7,030 nt of DNA, from NCBI GenBank assembly GCA_947165615.1, contig CAMVBD010000071.1:1-7030 (forward strand). The letters are read 5' to 3'. The notes below the pieces were generated by a model. The model was given only the letters and a program-made list of their open reading frames with translations. It ran no database searches and was not told where the DNA came from. The position numbers and the translations under genes were made by a program. How positions within the stretch are numbered: the first letter of the stretch is position 1; each line of letters begins with the position of its first letter. This DNA comes from an uncultured Clostridia bacterium (lineage in GTDB: Bacteria; Bacillota; Clostridia; Oscillospirales; Acutalibacteraceae). Shown piece by piece: positions 5,705-7,030 of the stretch.

Positions 5705-6958
5705 ATGTTAAACTATGATCTTGTAGTGGTCGGCGGCGGTCCTGCCGGTATGGCGGCTGCGCTGAAGGCCAAGGAATGCGGCGTTCATGACGTCATCATT
5801 CTGGAACGGGCGGAAACCCTCGGCGGTATCCTCGAGCAGTGCATCCATTCCGGTTTCGGTCTTACCTATTTTAAGGAGGAACTTTCCGGCCCTGAATACG
5901 CCGCTAAGTTCATCGATCTTATCGAAAAAACCGACATCGTCGTCAAAACCGACACGATGGTGCTGAACATCGACGAAAACAACGTCGTCACCGCCGTCAA
6001 CAAAAAGGACGGCCTGCTGAAAATCCAGGCAAAAGCCATTGTGCTCGCCATGGGCTGCCGCGAACGTCCCCGCGGCGCGCTGGAGATCGCCGGCACGCGC
6101 GCTTCCGGCATCATGACCGCCGGTACCGCGCAGAAGTACGTCAATCTTGACGGCTACATGCCCGGCAAAAAGGTCGTGATCCTCGGCTCCGGCGACATCG
6201 GACTCATTATGGCCAGACGTATGACGCTCGAAGGCGCCGAAGTCAAGGTCGTCTGCGAACTGATGCCGTATTCCGGCGGTCTGACACGCAATATCGTGCA
6301 GTGCCTCAACGACTACAATATCCCGCTCCGTCTTTCCACGACCGTCGTCGCGACGCACGGTACGGACAGACTGGAGGGCGTTACCATCGCGCAGGTGGAT
6401 GAGCATCTGCAGCCGATCGAATCCACAAAGGAATACATCGAATGCGACACGCTGATGCTTTCCGTCGGTCTGATTCCCGAAAACGAATTGACCAAAAACG
6501 TCGGCATCGGCATTGATCGCGTTACGAACGGCGCCGTGGTAGACGAAATGCGTCAGACGGATCACAAGGGCGTTTTTGCCTGCGGAAACGTTTTGCACGT
6601 ACACGACCTTGTCGACTTCGTGACCATGGAGGCGCAGCTCGCAGGTGAGGGCGCCGCCGATTACATCCTGCACGGCGAGCGGGAAACGGTATACGTTCCC
6701 ACTACGACCGGAAACGGCGTGCGCTACATTGTCCCGCAGCGCGTGAACATTAAGAATCCGAACGACGTAAAACTGTATTTCCGTGTCGGCCGCATTTTCA
6801 AAAACGCTAAGGTCGTCCTTGAAATCGACGGCAACGTGATCTATTCCAGAAAAAAGATCAAGCTTGCGCCCGGTGAAATGGAAGACGTTGTGATCCCGGC
6901 GGATGTGCTCAAGGGTATGACGGCCGAGAGCACCATCGTTGTGAGAGTGGAGGAATAA
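5705..6958 (+). CDS. NAD(P)/FAD-dependent oxidoreductase, partner of the GlpA-like protein
   Basis: Soluble pyridine-nucleotide-disulfide-reductase-fold flavoprotein of 417 residues. The N-terminal FAD Rossmann motif is VVVGGGPAG (glycines 10, 12, 15). Next come GGILEQCIHSGFG (40-52, with Cys46 inside), the ATG-like motif AMGCRERPRG (115-124), a second Rossmann fold at KVVILGSGDIG (glycines 161, 163, 166) for NAD(P)H, and the closing FAD motif GVFACGN (289-295). The thioredoxin-reductase CxxC pair is absent, so it is not a disulfide reductase of that type. About 85 extra residues (333-417) follow the catalytic folds; they look beta-rich and I do not recognise a domain in them. AAGGAGG at 5689-5695 overlaps the upstream stop and sits nine bases before the ATG, giving tight coupling with the GlpA-like gene. 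The likely role is to pass electrons between that protein's flavin/[2Fe-2S] centres and NAD(P)(H). The direction and acceptor are inferred. Confidence 0.88.
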   Translation: MLNYDLVVVGGGPAGMAAALKAKECGVHDVIILERAETLGGILEQCIHSGFGLTYFKEELSGPEYAAKFIDLIEKTDIVVKTDTMVLNIDENNVVTAVNKKDGLLKIQAKAIVLAMGCRERPRGALEIAGTRASGIMTAGTAQKYVNLDGYMPGKKVVILGSGDIGLIMARRMTLEGAEVKVVCELMPYSGGLTRNIVQCLNDYNIPLRLSTTVVATHGTDRLEGVTIAQVDEHLQPIESTKEYIECDTLMLSVGLIPENELTKNVGIGIDRVTNGAVVDEMRQTDHKGVFACGNVLHVHDLVDFVTMEAQLAGEGAADYILHGERETVYVPTTTGNGVRYIVPQRVNIKNPNDVKLYFRVGRIFKNAKVVLEIDGNVIYSRKKIKLAPGEMEDVVIPADVLKGMTAESTIVVRVEE

Positions 6959-6961
6959 GCC

Positions 6962-7030
6962 ATGACAAAAGTATTGACCTGCGTTGCATGCCCGCGCGGC
7001 TGCACGATCACCGTTGAATATGAGGGAACC
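6962..7030 (+). CDS. DUF1667-type cysteine-motif protein (3' partial)
   Basis: The first 23 codons (MTKVLTCVACPRGC and onward) run off the window end. GGAGGA at 6949-6954 lies seven bases before the ATG, and only three bases separate it from the previous stop. The cluster C7-xx-C10-PxG-C14 near the N-terminus is typical of the small DUF1667 family that follows GlpA-like/flavoprotein pairs in Clostridia and Thermotoga, and suggests metal or iron-sulfur binding. It probably supplies a third subunit or electron-transfer component. The function of the family is not established, and the rest of the protein, including any further cysteines, is outside the window. Confidence 0.75.
   Translation, partial: MTKVLTCVACPRGCTITVEYEGT

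Noticed and set aside
5708..6673. Open frame on the - strand (321 codons) opposite the second flavoprotein
   Set aside because: Codon-bias shadow of a clear flavoprotein gene, with low-complexity, Val/Asp/Gly/His-rich translation.
1..7030. CRISPR arrays, tRNA/rRNA genes, insertion sequences, attachment sites
   Set aside because: No spaced repeats, cloverleaf-like segments, transposase or integrase motifs or terminal inverted repeats were seen; the gaps are fully accounted for by terminators and promoters.

Overview
The window reads as an ordinary chromosomal segment of a spore-forming Bacillota, most likely a member of the Clostridia. The evidence is a near-textbook SpoVT, strong AGGAGG-type ribosome binding sites, short AT-rich intergenic gaps between moderately GC-rich genes, and a flavoprotein trio typical of anaerobic Firmicutes and Thermotogae. 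I cannot place it below class. The window opens inside one gene and closes inside another. All supported genes are on the + strand, and there is no intergenic gap over 300 bases (the largest are 118 and 199 bases).

Region 1 (1-3390) is the distal part of a carbohydrate-importer operon. It holds a MalF-type permease (5' end cut by the window), a MalG-type permease overlapping it by 4 bases, and a MsmK/MalK/UgpC-type ATPase 16 bases further on. Together they would form the membrane and ATPase parts of a CUT1-family oligosaccharide importer. The solute-binding protein is not in view and is probably upstream. A strong intrinsic terminator (3407-3438) closes the operon.

Region 2 (3443-4098) is a single-gene unit encoding SpoVT, the AbrB-type forespore transcription factor with a GAF-like sensor domain. 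A candidate sigma-G-type promoter lies just after the preceding terminator, and a perfect 8-bp-stem terminator follows the gene.

Region 3 (4136-7030) starts with a strong sigma-A-type promoter (TTGATT, 17 bp, TATAAT). It drives a GlpA-like FAD dehydrogenase carrying a C-terminal BFD-like [2Fe-2S] domain, then a second flavoprotein with both FAD and NAD(P)H Rossmann folds, then the first 23 codons of a DUF1667-type cysteine-motif protein. The tight spacing implies one operon and probably one electron-transfer complex. It oxidises glycerol-3-phosphate or a similar hydroxy/amino acid substrate and passes electrons between flavins, an iron-sulfur centre and probably NAD(P)(H).

No mobile element, CRISPR array, RNA gene or clearly undescribed system was seen. 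The least understood part is the flavoprotein/DUF1667 trio, whose substrate and electron acceptor the sequence does not settle.
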